NCBI GenBank assembly: GCA_037954665.1
Contig: JBBMOL010000012.1
Coordinates: forward strand, 8,556,001 to 8,620,000
Length of the DNA stretch: 64,000 nt
Reading direction: 5' to 3'
Origin: Laguncularia racemosa
Lineage: Eukaryota; Streptophyta; Magnoliopsida; Myrtales; Combretaceae
Both the position numbers and the translations under genes were made by a program. The notes below the pieces were generated by a model. It was not told the DNA's origin and ran no database searches. It was given only the letters and a program-made list of their open reading frames with translations. How positions within the stretch are numbered: the stretch's first letter is position 1; every line of letters begins with the position of its first letter. Shown piece by piece: positions 35,260 through 48,602 of the stretch.

Positions 35260-35710
35260 GGTCTATGCCATCAGCCATATTTTTTTTCTGCTTTGGATTA
35301 GATTCAATCTGACTACTACACTAACTTTTTGAATGACCAATCAATCCACACCTATAGCAGAAATCGGAGAGCCTTTCATATTTATTTTGAATCCAAAATT
35401 TTGATCCTTCAGCATTTCTGACCCAAATACCATCAAAACGGGGGTTTGCTAAATTGAATCGATCTCTCACTCTGAGAAAATCCTTCTTAACAACGTTAAA
35501 ATTCTCTACTTGAACAACTTCCCCAATCTTTTTCCCATTTAGCTCAGCATTCCTCTGAGTAAACATTGACAATGGAAGACCATGAATTTGTACCGTGAAC
35601 TATATTAGTGAAAAAATTGGATCGTTTAACTTTTTATGTCCTCCCCACTTCTGAATGATATAACGGGGCTACATATCACTGACCATAGACCCGATTGAAT
35701 GACTTTGTTG
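35260..35710 (-). pseudogene. LINE-type ORF1-like fragment (DUF4283 / zinc knuckle)
   Basis: The minus-strand reading has VQIHGLPLSMFTQRNAELNG, KKIGEVVQVENFNVVKKDFL and the zinc knuckle start FCYRCGLIGHSKS, in which the last Cys position follows a stop. This order (DUF4283-like fold, then a CCHC knuckle) is typical of the first ORF of plant L1-type LINEs and of proteins derived from them. In-frame stops at about 35600 and 35670 and at the 3' end show it is dead. No reverse transcriptase was found nearby. Confidence 0.6.
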
Positions 35711-36246
35711 AAAAAGGTCTCATCCTTTGTCACAATCATTAGGTGTTAAAGACTCTTAATTCAGCAATTTCTATGATATAACAAGCCCCTTGACGGTGTG
35801 AATCCTCCGCTGAGACTAAGACCTGGAACAGCAGAATTAATTTTCGATCCAACTTAATATATTTGTTTTTAATTCTTTTCCTCACTTTTAGTGAAAAAAA
35901 AATTGTATCCATTATGGCGAATACTCTTTATATAGATAAAAAAATGTTATTGCTATACATAAATAACATTAATTATATTGCCATTGCTTGATAATGATTT
36001 TAACTAACCTTTGAAAATTCTCTGTAAATGACATTAATTAAATGACATCGTCAAACATGTTAATATAATTCACTTATTTAGCCACTTTTTATTATGCAAT
36101 TATCATACAGAAAATTTAACAGCTATTCAAAAGTCAGTTCTTCCTATATAATAAAAAAGTAGTCACTTCTTCTTATAATAAAATAAGATCTATTAATAGT
36201 AAAATATAAATTTATAGTCACTTTTGAGTGACTAAACCATAGAATT
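35711..36246. other. Intergenic, nothing recognised
   Basis: AT-rich sequence leading up to the large LTR element; no feature identified. Confidence 0.3.
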
Positions 36247-37797
36247 TGTCACGCCCCAAAAGGAGGTCTGGAAGTTTCCACTAAAAGCTATTACGTTACG
36301 TGTGCACACATTACATGATAACCGCTTTGCAAGTCAAAGGTCGTAAGACTCTAAATAATTATTTAAACAATTATAACTAATCATACTACATATAATCATA
36401 TAATAAAAATATAACTATAGATCTCTTGTTCCACAGTCGACCAAGATTATAGAGAATCGAAATCTCCTACCAAAATAGTAAAATGGAAAAACGCATCTAA
36501 GTTTTACAAATTTCATTCTTACATTGAGTCACTAAAAATAAAATTTCTTCTAAATAATATATTAATGCATATCTTACTATATCACTCTTGATTTTGATAG
36601 CTCTTATCACATCATCTCTTATCCCATCCTAAGATTTTGAAATTTTCCTACAAAACAATCTATTCAAGGGTGAACACACTACAGCTCAATGAGATGGGAG
36701 TACAATACTCTCAATACTACATACGCATAAGTCATTTCAAACAAGTTTTAAATCATATGTTATGCATGAACAACCATATGCAATGCAACATCACACGCAG
36801 TCTTTCAATAACCAGCATAAAGTCTAGGGTTTACGCCTTGCTTGACCTTGGGTTGAGGATTCACATCACTACCATCAATGCTCAAGTCTCACAAACCCAT
36901 TTATTTTCATCTTATCCCTTTATTAGAAATTGTCGTTTAATTAAATTCCATAAGCTTCAAGTGCCTCACCTCACACTAAGCATAAACATCCTCAAGGACA
37001 TACCAGATTCGGAACCGTCAAGGGCGTAACAATCCCCTAGTCACTTAGTTCACCCTTGACAAAATAATAATTCTACCCGATTACTTCTAGTGCATTTTAT
37101 AGTAGTAATGGCCTTCAATACCATACAATATCTCATGTAATGCATGTTAGATTTTATGTTAGCCGAATATCATTATGCCAATTTAAATTTAAGTAGCCAA
37201 TTGGATAAAACAAATCAAATGAGGCAACCAAGTCACACGAAAGAAAAATTCCACAATAAATCGACATATAAGACCGGATCAAAAATAACATATTACAACC
37301 CAATTTCATCAACCATTTCATCACTTAAACAATCGGACATCAAGTATCTATTTCCGTATCAAAATGGAAACAATCAAATATTATACCACTTTGAAACATT
37401 CTTGATTCGTCATAATCTAATTAACCAGAATTGATTTACAGCTCTTATTCCTTGGTAATAATCAAGTCATTCCATTACTCAAGCGTTTGATTATCTATAG
37501 TCAAGAACCAAATAGGGCAACAAAATGTGCACCCTTCTAATATCCTCAACTTATCTCACCACACCAACCATTCATGTCAATCCTTAATCATCAATACCAA
37601 AAATTTGTAAATATAAAACCACAAGTGTTTTTCATATAGACCAACATATATAATATATATAATTATATATTATCTAATCCTATTTATATATATATATATA
37701 TATATTTTAATTTAGCTAGAGGGATAAGTTTGCAAAATATATTCTCTTAGTTTCCTTCCAAAATATTTTTTTTTATACATAATATATGCATACATTT

Positions 37798-37830
<33 letters not shown>

Positions 37831-39199
37831 CATATATTCACTAAGAGTATAATTAATATATCTATACATATATATTTATCTTTTGGATACATATATTTAT
37901 ACTTTATATTATACTTAAATTTCCCTTTCGTAAACTATTATTAAGTGTATTTATATTGTATTTATATGCATGCCTTTGTTAGATAAGGAAAAAGAAAAGA
38001 GAAATGAAAAGGAAATAAAAAGAAAAGGGGAAGGATACAAATGTATAGAAGAAAGCAAAATGAAAAAAGAAAGGAAAAGGGATCACGGCAACGAACAGGA
38101 GAAATGAAGAAAGAAACAAAAATGGTAGAAGAAAAGAAAATAAAATATATCATATCATCACACACAACACTTAGCACACACAGCACACCACCGCACACAG
38201 CAACACATACACAGCACATATAATACACTGCACACCACATGCACATAATAGCCCATCTCAACACACATGACATGCTCATAGCAACAACATATAATGGCCA
38301 CGCTTCCACTACGCACCCACACACACGCATAACTCTTAGCACACCCACAGCTAGCACACATAATTTTATTTTCCAACCCACACCTCAACACACAACTTCA
38401 ATACATACACCTGCCATACTCCCCTGCACACATCACTTCCAACTCACACATGCAAGCCTTCCCCTGCACTAACCACTTCCTACACACACATAGTCACGCA
38501 CACTGTCACCACTACACCTTCCCTTATAAGTCCAAAATAATAACAACCACAACAACTACAGTGGCAACCCAGCAAGAAAATACACATATAAACAACATAT
38601 CATAATTAAACAAAACACTATAGCATATCATAAAGTTTTCCACTCACCAATCCATGAGACTCAATCAAAATAATCCTTTAAGAAACAATCTATAGGAGAA
38701 CACTCGATAGTTGTGTCTCTAGTATTAGAGACACGCATCTTCAAATCGTACTTCATTGGAAAAGAGCGCAACAACAAGAATTTATGCCTGTTCAAACTGT
38801 TTTGTGTTAATTACACTTGCAACATCTCAAACTCCTTAGTTAATGTAACCATTGGAAGGGAAGGAAATAGGGCAAGACGGACTGTGACACTAGACAACAA
38901 GCATTCGCAATTACTAAATCTTATGTAATTAAGTTATAATTAATTAAATAATTCGAACTAATTTGAAGTTAAAGGGCATAACTTATCATATTTGCATCTC
39001 AACAAGATCCATGCTCTTCACTTCTTTGATGAAAGGATACTAGAGTACATGAGCTTGTTAACAAGGAATCACCACAGAGCCACCGATCGACAGCTCACCT
39101 AAACCTCTTTTTGTTCTCAAGAAATAACAACTATGGCTCCAATCACCATGATTGTAGCGTTTAAGTTCCTTTAAGACTCAACCCGTTGTGGCCGCAACT

Positions 39200-40135
39200 T
39201 CAAGAAGTGGGAATTTTACCTACTAATCCTAACACTTGGCACAACTTAGGAATCTGTCTATAGTGAGAAACATTCTCTGCAAAATCTAAAAGCTCGTTTC
39301 CATCAAAAACATCAGCCAGTCCATAAGCACTAACAAGCTCTAGAAGTGCTACAACCTCTATGGAATGCTTCGAATGAATACTCATTTTGGTTATCCAATC
39401 AAAAAACAATTTCATGGCCTCACCTTTTACACGAGGTTTGATTTTAGGACTAATTTCCATCAATTCCTCTAATAGCAAAAGACAACTATTCCTTACAACA
39501 CTTGCTTCAATCTCAAAATCTCCATGCTTCAAATGTGGAAGATATAACCCCACAATTGCATCCAAAACAAGCTTTGTAGGATCCAAACAAAATCTAAGCA
39601 AAGCAAACATTGTATCTCATATTTTATCATACTCCTCCTAGTGCTCATTTAATGGAATCTGCAATTCCCTTCCATCCATAACCACACAATGTTGCACAAC
39701 TACACTTACAGCAATATGCACCCCACGATTACATTGTTCCTCACTTTTTAACATAGTAAGCACAGCCATGTTTAATCTATTCTTTGCTACATCGATTTCC
39801 CTTTTCCTAACTTCAAGCAATTCAAACTGCTCCTTATACCAAATTTCACTTCCCTTCTCTCTACTTTCCACATCTCATAATCTCTCCACCAATTTCACCA
39901 CATTCTCTTTGTATTCCCAACATCTCACTCTAAATTCCCTATCCTTGAACTCCATTTCCTTTTCTCTCACTAGGATTTTCTTCCTCAGCTCTTTTAATTC
40001 CTTCTTCTTATTCTCCAATTCCCCACTTTTACATTCATTTTCCATATCTCTTAACTTGATTCTCCACACCAACTCCTCCAATTCCTTCTCTTTCTTCTCC
40101 ACCTCCCTATCTCTCTACCCCCCATCATCACAAGT
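39200..40135 (-). pseudogene. FRIGIDA-like pseudogene, left copy
   Basis: FRIGIDA-like proteins are plant nuclear scaffold proteins; FRIGIDA itself promotes FLC expression in flowering control. The minus-strand reading gives a long glutamate/lysine-rich coiled coil (KKEKELEELVWRIKLRDMEN on, 40100 to 39880), then DGRELQIPLNEH, then after two stop codons the conserved FRIGIDA block with LDPTKLVLDAIVGLYLPHLK, VVRNSCLLLLEELMEI, VSAYGLADVFDGNELLDFAE and KLCQVLGLVGKIP. Only the N-terminal coil and first half of the domain remain. Stops near 39640 and 39872 break it. It directly adjoins the PPR piece upstream. Confidence 0.72.
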
Positions 40136-40149
40136 ATCCACATTTAGAC

Positions 40150-40491
40150 TAATTCCACTTAATTTTTTTTTAATTCTTCCCATTTTCGCGATTATTGAAC
40201 CTAAAAAACTTCCCCATAAATCTCATACCTAGCTAATGCACCTTTCTTCCTTGAAACCCCTAAAATCAAATAATTACAAGTACTTAATCTAAGGCTAATT
40301 CCACATGAAATCAATAACCTAACAATCTCAATAGCCCCATCGATTTTCTTAGCTTCCAAACAACTCTCAATGAATAAATTAATCACAAAGGTACAAAATC
40401 ATATTTCTTATAAGTTTTTACCAAAACTATACCATAATTCGGACGAAAACCTAATGACTTTGCTTATAAAAAATCGAACTTGATCCTTCAT
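40150..40491 (-). pseudogene. PPR-protein 5' fragment, left copy
   Basis: From an ATG at 40491 the minus strand reads MKDQVRFFISKV, a frame change, then INLFIESCLEAKKIDGAIEI and CGISLRLSTCNYLILGVSRK, a pentatricopeptide-repeat pattern (A-helix, B-helix, then the next repeat). The same region of the right copy reads GISPRLSTYNYLILG and continues to GGISLNVETFN. PPR proteins usually bind organelle RNA. The fragment stops after about two repeats and runs into FRIGIDA-like coiled-coil sequence, so the two were fused before the LTR copies diverged. Confidence 0.6.
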
Positions 40492-41386
40492 TTGGGTACA
40501 CGAGAGAATGTGGGTGATGGTTGCGAAAATTTGGGTCTTCACCTAGTAATGAATGATTAACAAACTTAAAGCGAACTCTTGTAGTTAAACTTAATAAAAC
40601 TTAAAATAAAAATCACATCTATAATTTTTTTTTTTAAATTCGTATGGATTTAAACTCAAATTTAGAGTTTGAAATTTACCTAGCAAGTATGGTCTTATGC
40701 GAAGTACTCCTTCCAAAGATTGTCATTGTGCTTATGGTTTTTGATTTAGAGTTAGTATGAAAAAGTTATGGATTTTTGAAGTTTTGGAAAAGTTTTCATA
40801 ACAATAACAGAGAAGGAGAGAAAGAGAAGAAGAAAAGGAAGTAGGAGAAAAAAAGAGAAAGAAAGGAAAGAAATGCAATGATATGACGAAGAGAGGAAAA
40901 AATGAGTGAGAAAAGAGAGAGAAATTTAAGCGAAACAGCTTAGGTTAGTGGATAATTATCTAATTATGGGTTCAATTAGTAAGTGCATTATTATATTATC
41001 TAAATTATGATATTTTTATATGAAAATTTATGTGTATACTAAATAAAATATTCTGAATAGAAATATATACTTAAAAATTCCATTTAACTATCATAAATAT
41101 AAAATTTTAATTCTTACTTCATATTTTTCATATCTACCTAATGAATCCCATTTCTTTGCTACTTTTCTATTTGAAAATCCATTATTATTTGTTATAAGAT
41201 TTTTGTTATATGTAAATTATTAAAGTATTACTAACATACTAGAATGACCTAATTTTCGTTGTTAACTTTCTTAGAATTGTAGAATCACGAAAATATTATC
41301 CTTACTACCCTAACTTGAAAATACTTATTGTTCTGCTTATTTTCTTTAATTTTAGTATAGTTTTTCAAAATTTCTGGGGTGTTAAA

Positions 41387-41703
41387 TTCTTCCCCACTTC
41401 AAGAAGTTTCATCCTCGAAACTTGATGGTTGCGAATTCCTGATCTTCATATTTTGTGAAATCTTTTAACTTTATTTTTTGAAATCTCCATTTGTGGTTTT
41501 GATTGTGGATATAAAGTTTTAGGAGCTACCACACTTTGAGTAATTTGTGGTTAGAAGGAAGTCCTTTAGTAATATATATATATATATACTATTGTTTAAG
41601 TCTTTTATCATTTTATTCTTAAAAATCTACCCAAGTTTTGCCTTATCTCACTGTTTAATAGGTTAGTCCTATCTCTAGCAACCTAGAGCTCGGATACCAT
41701 TCT
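41387..41703 (-). other. Minimal internal region of the long-LTR element
   Basis: About 317 bases, no coding capacity. The primer-binding-like site is 41686-41699 (minus: tggtatccgagctc). The polypurine-like tract is at 41387-41400 (minus: gaagtggggaagaa). Includes a TA microsatellite at 41570-41588. Confidence 0.55.
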
Positions 41704-43122
41704 TATCATGCCCCAAAGGGGGACCTAGAAGTTTCCACTAAAAGCTATTATGTCACATGATAACCACCTTGCGAGTTAGATATCGCAAGACTATAAATAA
41801 TTATTTAAACAATTATAACTAATCATATTACATATAATCATATAATAAGAATAAAACTATGATTTCCTATGTTCCACGGTTGACCAAGATCATAGAGAAT
41901 TGGAATCCCCTAACAAAATAGTAAAATAGAAAAACACATATAAGTTTTACAAATTCTATTCCTATAATGAGTCCCTGAAATTAAAATTTCACCTAAATAA
42001 TCTATAAATACATATTTTACTATATCACTCTTGATTTTGTAACACTTGTCACATCATCTCTTATCCCATCTCAAGATTTTGAAATTTTCTTACAAAACAA
42101 TCTATGGAGGGATGAACACACTACGACTCAATGAGATGAGAGTGCAATACTCTCAATACTATACATGCACAAATAATTTCAAACAAGTTTTAAATCATAT
42201 ACTATGCATGAACAACCATATGCAATGCAACATCATATGCGATCTTCTGGTAACCAATGTAAAGTTTAAGGTTTACACCCCCCTTAATCTTGGATTGGGG
42301 ATTCACATCACTACCTTTAGTGCCTAGGTCTCACAAACCCATTTATTTTCATCTTATCCCTTTACTAGAAATTATCGTTTAATTAAATTCCTTAAGCTTC
42401 AAGTGCCTCACCGCACACTAAGCACAAACATCCTCAAAGATCGACTAAACTTGGAACTGTCAAGGGCACGACAATCCCTTAGTCACTTAGTTCACCCCTG
42501 ATGGAATAATAATCCTACCCAATTACTTCTAGTGCACCTTGTAGTAGTGATGGCCTTCAATACCATGCATTGTCTCGTACAATGTATGTCAGATTTTATA
42601 TTAGTCGAATATCATTATGTTAATTTAGATTTAGGTAGCCAATCGGATAAAACAAATCAAATGAGGCAACCAAGTCACATGAAAGTAAAATTTCACAATA
42701 AATCAACATATAAGACCAGATCAACAATAACATATTACAACTCAATTTCATCAAACATTTTTTCACTCAGAATATCGAACATCAAGTATCTACTTCCGTA
42801 TCAAAATGGAAACAATAAAATATTATACCACATTGAGACATTCTCGATTTGTCACAATCCAATTAACCAAGATTGATTTACAGCTCTTATTCCTTTGTAA
42901 TAATCAAGTCATTCCATCACTCAAGCGTTCAATCATCTATAGTCAAGAACTAAACAAAGCAACCAAATGTGCACCCTTTCAACATCCTCAACTTATCTAA
43001 CCATATCAACCATTCATATCATTCCTCAATCATCAATACCCAAAATTTGTAGCTATAAAATCACAAGTCTTTTTCATATAAACCAGCATATATAATATAT
43101 ATAATTATATATTATCTAACCC

Positions 43123-43159
<37 letters not shown>

Positions 43160-43257
43160 TTTTTAATTTAGCTAGAGGGATAAGTTTGCAAAATATATTC
43201 TCCTTGTTTCCTTGTAATATATATATTTTTTAATACATAATATATGTATATGCATAT
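41704..43257 (-). repeat. Right long LTR, first part
   Basis: Starts tatcatgccccaaaggg and matches 36247-37795 along its length. It is interrupted at 43257 by element B and continues at 54722. Confidence 0.7.
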
Positions 43258-45340
43258 TGTTGAGCCTGATTTTGGATTTTTCCTTAATTAACCCATATTA
43301 AGTCCAACTCACTTAATATAAGTTACTCAGTAGTAAAATTAAGGAAAAAACTATATTTTTAATCATGTTAAGAAAATTGGAGTCGCCACCAACCTGAGTT
43401 GGAAAATAAGATAAGTTAAGATTAATGAGGTATATTAAACTTAACTAGTAACTGGTTTATGAATTTTTCGAAAAAAAAATTTTGAAAAAATATTAACCAG
43501 AGAATCTAGACTCAGGGCTATCCTATTAAAACCTAAATGGTTACCACTTGTTATCTTTTTCAAGAAAATGAATTAACAGTTTCTTATCAATTCCTTTTGC
43601 CATCACATGTGCAAAACATAGAAAAAAATCAAAACAACATGAAAAACTTTTAATTATTTTTTATTACAAATGGATTTTCTATTCTTATTTAAAAATAAAA
43701 GAGAAAAATAAACTTTTGCATTTTTGCTCTAATTAAAACTGAACTAAGAAATAGGATGAAATATTTTTTTTTTGAAATTTTAAAAGGATAAAATATTTTT
43801 TGTAAATTTTTTTATGTGGTAAATCGAAATTGGAAAAGAATTTTTTTTTATTTTATATGTGAGTTCTCGTAGGTACCTACATACTCACTAATCAGGATCA
43901 AACCAACGTAGTTCTATTTTTATAAAACTTCAGTAGATTAATTAATTTTAATTACGAAAATAAGCTGGGTTTACGTTTATTATCATTTTCCTTTTGAAAG
44001 AAAAATCCTAAACCTAAACTTTATTTTCCCATTTTGAAAGACTAAAGCCTTAATTTTTGAAAATACCAATTAAAATTTTATTTCAAGAAAATCATTGTTT
44101 TCTAAGTGACAAAACATTTCTTATTATTTTTTCAAAGTAAAACCATATCTTAAACTTTTAATTTTTTTTTTAAAAAAAAGGAAAATTCCAAACCTAATTC
44201 TCTTTTATTAATTTTTTTATTATTATTTTATCAATAACAAAAGAAAAAAAAAAGAACCTTAACTTAATTTTATTTTTTTTAACAAAGAATTTTCTAAAAT
44301 ATGTTTTTTTTATTAGTATTCTTCTTATTAATATTAGTATTAACTAAAATAATAATAATAATATACTAATACTATAAGAACATCAATCTCCTTGACGTGG
44401 GTCGATTCGGTGAATCAAGTGCTGGCGAGTTTATCACGAGCTCAGTTAGCTAGGCGTACTCCAGCGAACGACGACATGAGGCGGGGAGTCAGGATGCTTC
44501 CTGGGCATGGGCCGACATGGAGGCCAGTCAAGTCTGGGTGGTTTTACGGCATCAACGGCAGTAAGGAACGACAGCCGTAGGGGGTTATGGGTGTAGCTGT
44601 TAGTGTTTGCTCGATGCTATTTTGCTTCTTCGTTTTTTTTTTTTTTTACTCTCTCACCTGCTCTTTTACTTAAAGGATCAACTTTATTTATAAGCCCTTG
44701 GACGTGATCAAGGTAAATGGGTTTGAATCAAAACTGTGGTTGGGGTTTATTTTTATCTTCCCATGATTTGAAAAATTGATGCAAATCCCTTATATTAGAG
44801 TCATTTTTGTGATTTATCCATTTTCTTTCTGTTAAAAAAAAAACGTTTTGATTTGCCCTAATTTGCTCACGATTTCCTCTCCTTTCCATTCCATAACCAT
44901 CAGCTAGTTGAAGAAGACAATCACGTGGCTGGCATGTCACCTTTTTCGTCTAATGATTTGCTACTACGTAGCAGTTGGAAGGAAAAAAAAATGGCACAAA
45001 GTGCCTTCCGCGATTCAAACCCGTATCTCCCATAGCTTTCTTTTCTCCTTAGGCGCATGCACAAGCTAGGTGGGCTAGCCCTTTTCTCGGTCATCTTATA
45101 CAATTAATATCCATTTGTACTTCCCAAGCTTAATTTAGAAGCCCATATATTCATATTTTAGTATTTTTTGTTATTATTATTACTATTATTATCATTATTT
45201 TATTTTATTTTTATTATTTATTTATTATTATTATTTATTTATTTTCATTATCTCGTAAAACAAGCTTTTATCTATCTATTTTTTATTTTTATTATTATTA
45301 TTTTAAAAATCTAGATGAGAGCAAAAATGAGGTATTTACA
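43258..45340 (-). repeat. 3' LTR of element B
   Basis: 2083 bp, tgttgagcctg..gaggtatttaca as read on the + strand. Matches 52669-54721 with many small differences. TATA-like motif reversed at 44681-44692; tRNA-like B-box core reversed at 45012-45022. Confidence 0.85.
45003..45090 (-). other. tRNA-like segment in 3' LTR of element B
   Basis: On the minus strand gggctagcccacctagct is followed by gggtttgaatc (45012-45022). Equivalent to the element A segment at 294-375. Confidence 0.35.
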
Positions 45341-45356
45341 GCTACTCCTCTTTGTA
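45341..45356 (-). other. Polypurine tract of element B
   Basis: On the minus strand actacaaagaggagtagc runs into the LTR start TGTAAATACC; compare aaagaggggcaat of element A. Confidence 0.6.
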
Positions 45357-45479
45357 GTAAATTTTTGGGAAAACTTGGCTACAAAGACAACAAAGACACC
45401 ATTTTTGCCTAGGAGAAAGGATAGATAACGCTATATTTAGTTGGCTATCCAACCTTAGATCCATTAGGGAGTTATCCAA

Positions 45480-46345
45480 CCAAAGGATCAAGTGAGAAAA
45501 ATGCTCTGCAAGTTAGCAGTCCCTTGTTGCAAAAGAAAAATAGTTGCTTTATGATGACCAATATTCCTTAGAGAGTGGTCTTAGACAAAAGACAACATTT
45601 AAGAAGAGTTTATCTAGAAAAATGCTCTTATGAACTGACTAATCAATGATAAGAAATGTCTCTCTAAACTAACAACCTTAAAAAGAGATTATCTATAAAA
45701 GTGCTCCTATGAGCTGACTAATCAATGATAGAAAGCATCTTACAAGACTAGTAACCTTAAAGAAAAGATTATCTAAGACAGTGCTTTTATGATGATAGGA
45801 AGCATCTTACGAGACTAGCAACCCTAAGGAAGAGATCGTCTAGAAAAGTGCTTTTACGAGCTGATTAATCAATGATAGGAAGCGTCTCACTAAACTAGTA
45901 ACCTTAAAAGAGGAAATTATCTAGAAAAGTGCTCTTATGAGATAACTAATCGATGATAAGAAGTGTCTTACTAGACTAGTGACCTTAAAAGAGGAAATCA
46001 TCTTGAAAAGTGCTCTTATGAGCTAACTAATCGATGATAGGAAGCATCTTATAGAACTAATAACCTTTAAAGAAGAAATTTTTTAGGAAAGAGCTAACTA
46101 ATTGATAGTAAGAAGCATCACTTTGGACTAGCTTTCCTAAAAGAGAATTTTTAGGAAAGTGCCCCATTGTGGGCTAACTAATTGATAATGGGAAGCATCT
46201 CTTTAGACTTACAACCCTAAGGGAGAAAGTTTAGGAAAGTGCCCCTATAGGCTAACTAACTGATAGTGGGAAGTATCTCTTTAGACTTACAACCCTAAGA
46301 GAGAAAGTTTAGGAAAGTGCCCTTATAAGCTAAGTAACTGATAAT
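45480..46345 (-). repeat. ~80-bp tandem-repeat array (3' region of element B)
   Basis: About 11 imperfect units. Successive aagtgctcttatgagctaac-like words start near 45622, 45701, 45780, 45847, 45928, 46009, 46089, 46155, 46236 and 46316, mostly 79-81 bases apart, with two shorter steps of about 66. Its reverse complement matches the 11270-11660 repeats of element A. Confidence 0.85.
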
Positions 46346-48602
46346 GGGAATGAATTTCTAAGTGAGAATCTTATTTTTCTAATAATGGTCAAGAGTTTCT
46401 AAATTTATAATGACTTAAGACTTTTGAACAAATGATAACTAAAATTTTTTTTTAAAATTTCAAGACAAATGCTCTTATGAAACTTAAGGATAAGGTGACA
46501 AGATATTGAAGTAACTTCTAGCAAACTTTGAAAATTTTTATCTTTCTTCTCAAAAGAAATCTAAATGAATTATTTTAATTATTATTATTTTCTACTATTT
46601 TTTATTTATTTTTAAACATTGCTAGCAAGTAAAGAGTTTGATAAGGCTCCCAAAAATACAAATAAAGGTAGGCCTCCCCTATTACTTAATAATCACTTAC
46701 TCTTTTGCCTCATTTTGCTTAGAGAATTTGGTTTAATCTTGGAAAAAGTGGTGTCTTGGCTTAGTCAATCATCCCTTGAGGGGTTTGTTGCAATTAAGAC
46801 TTAAATCTTCATCTTGGGGGCATCAATATTTAAAATTTGGGCCAAACAACACCAATGAGGAATGACTTTAAATTCTCTCATTCCATTTAGAAATAGATAT
46901 CTCATTTTTAATTGGTTTAATATAAGAGGACTTCCTCACAATCTCTTGGTTTAGATGTCACCCTTGACTTCCATTCCAAAAATTATGGTCTTTCTTGTAA
47001 AAAATATGTTTTAATCAATCTATTAGGCCTTTTTGGGACTTATAATGCAATAGGCCTTTGGTTATTAGTTTAAAAAAGATACCAATGTTAAGGTCTATTT
47101 TGAAAGAATCATCATTTCAACCTGGGTTTATAAGTCAAGAAACCTTGAGAAAAACTAAAATAGTACTTGTCTTAGGCCCAGCAATTTTTGCTTAGGATAG
47201 TTAAATTATTTTTCAATGATCTAGAGAAGTCTTTAGAGAAGATGGGTATATGTTTAGGTTCTTGTATTTGCCCCTAGTGTTTTCAAGTATTGTTAGCTTT
47301 ACTTTTTATGGTGTATAGGTTTAACTTCATTCTTGGGCTTTTCTCATTTCTTTTCCTTCCTTTTCTTTTTCTTTTTTTTTCTTTTTTTTAAAAAAATTTT
47401 TCTCTCTCTTTTTTTTTTCTTTTCTTTTGGGCCCAATGGTGATTATCTCTTGTGGGTCACATGTGGTTTTTCAAAATATGGACTTTTCTTCATCTCAAAA
47501 TAAATAAATTATCTATGTTAAAAATTACCCTTGAATTGTTAAAACTAGGGCAAGCACTATTTAGTTAATTCCCCTTTTTTTTTCTTAATTTATGTCCTTA
47601 TCTTCCTACTCATCCCATTGTAGGGTAGTTCTTAGTATGGTTAAATTTTGAAACTCTTCTTATATAAGCTCAAATGAGGTTAGTAAAGGATTATTGTGTT
47701 TAGGATAGCAAAAATGAATGCCTAACATTATTTTGATTAACGTATCAAATTCAAAATAAACCTCCTTTAAGGAATGAGTCTAAAACCTCACATTAATAAC
47801 ACTTAACTCTCGAGTGTTTAAGGGTCAGTGTCTGGGATGTGGTTTGCCTCTTGTCATCTTAGACCTTTTAAACAAATGAGATATCTTTCCATTTTATCAA
47901 ATTTGCCCATATTCACCAAGTCCCTTGATGTCTTTAGGAGTTATGTGCCCCTGTCAACAAGTGATTTAGTTTTAACTTGGCTCTCTTGGGAATTTAGTTA
48001 CTCACGACTTAGCTAGTTAGGATAGTCTTCTTTATGCCTTTGTACGTAATTGACCATAGCCACTTTGAAAGTATGCCTAAAAAATTAGTTGTCTTCGTGT
48101 TCGGTTTATTTAACTCTTGATGGAAAGGAACTTCAAGTGTAGCCCCAAGGATTGGAGGGAGTTGGAAGGTTTTGTGTTTTGAGGCTAAATCAACATATGA
48201 GAAGACCTTTTAAAGTGAATGGGGTCTTTCAAGTTAAGAGTAGCCTATAGAGGTCTTTAGCTTTATGTTTAAAGTAAGTGATTGTGAGCCTTAGGTTAAG
48301 CTAACCATTTAAAAGCAACTTTTAGGACCTTGAAAGTATCTCTTGTTGTTAGCAACTCTTCAATTTTCTTGGCTTTGTTCTTTTCTTTATTATTATTATT
48401 TTTTAGTAAATATGCAAACAAGATGCTCTCACGGATGCAATTTGATAATTGGATAATAGTGCAGCAATTTTATTAAACAAGATTGTCAAATCTAACTGCA
48501 GATTTATTGAAATTCTAAGGCTAGAAACCACTGGTTTAATTATCTAAAATAATTTAAATTCTTAACAACTAGTTCTAAAAAAAAAAAAAACTATTTAAAA
48601 TA
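46346..48602. other. Non-coding part of element B
   Basis: No domain is recognised in any frame, although a full element would have gag-pol here. Only short open frames (for example 46619-46804 and 47828-48016). Contains poly-pyrimidine tracts at 47340-47430. Confidence 0.45.

Larger units (their letters stand above)
36247..41386 (-). repeat. Left long LTR with captured gene fragments
   Basis: Starts tgtcacgccccaaaagg, ends ctggggtgttaaa. Order from the right (its own 5' end on the minus strand): AT-rich part, purine-rich block (40805-40925), PPR piece, FRIGIDA-like piece, a region shared with the right copy, a CA-rich zone (38158-38520), AT microsatellites (37683-37706 and a CA run at 37797-37825), and the conserved ..ggggcgtgaca end. 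Confidence 0.65.

Noticed and set aside
37797..37825. Regular repeats as CRISPR or satellite
   Set aside because: Simple CA and TA microsatellites in a plant genome.
37962..38472. Open frames rich in Cys/Val or His/Thr around 38 kb and the same around 55 kb
   Set aside because: Products of CA-repeat sequence within the long LTR, present in several frames at once.
39387..40232. Plus-strand frames (84 and 154 codons) over the FRIGIDA-like region
   Set aside because: Antisense shadows of the minus-strand coiled coil and FRIGIDA domain.
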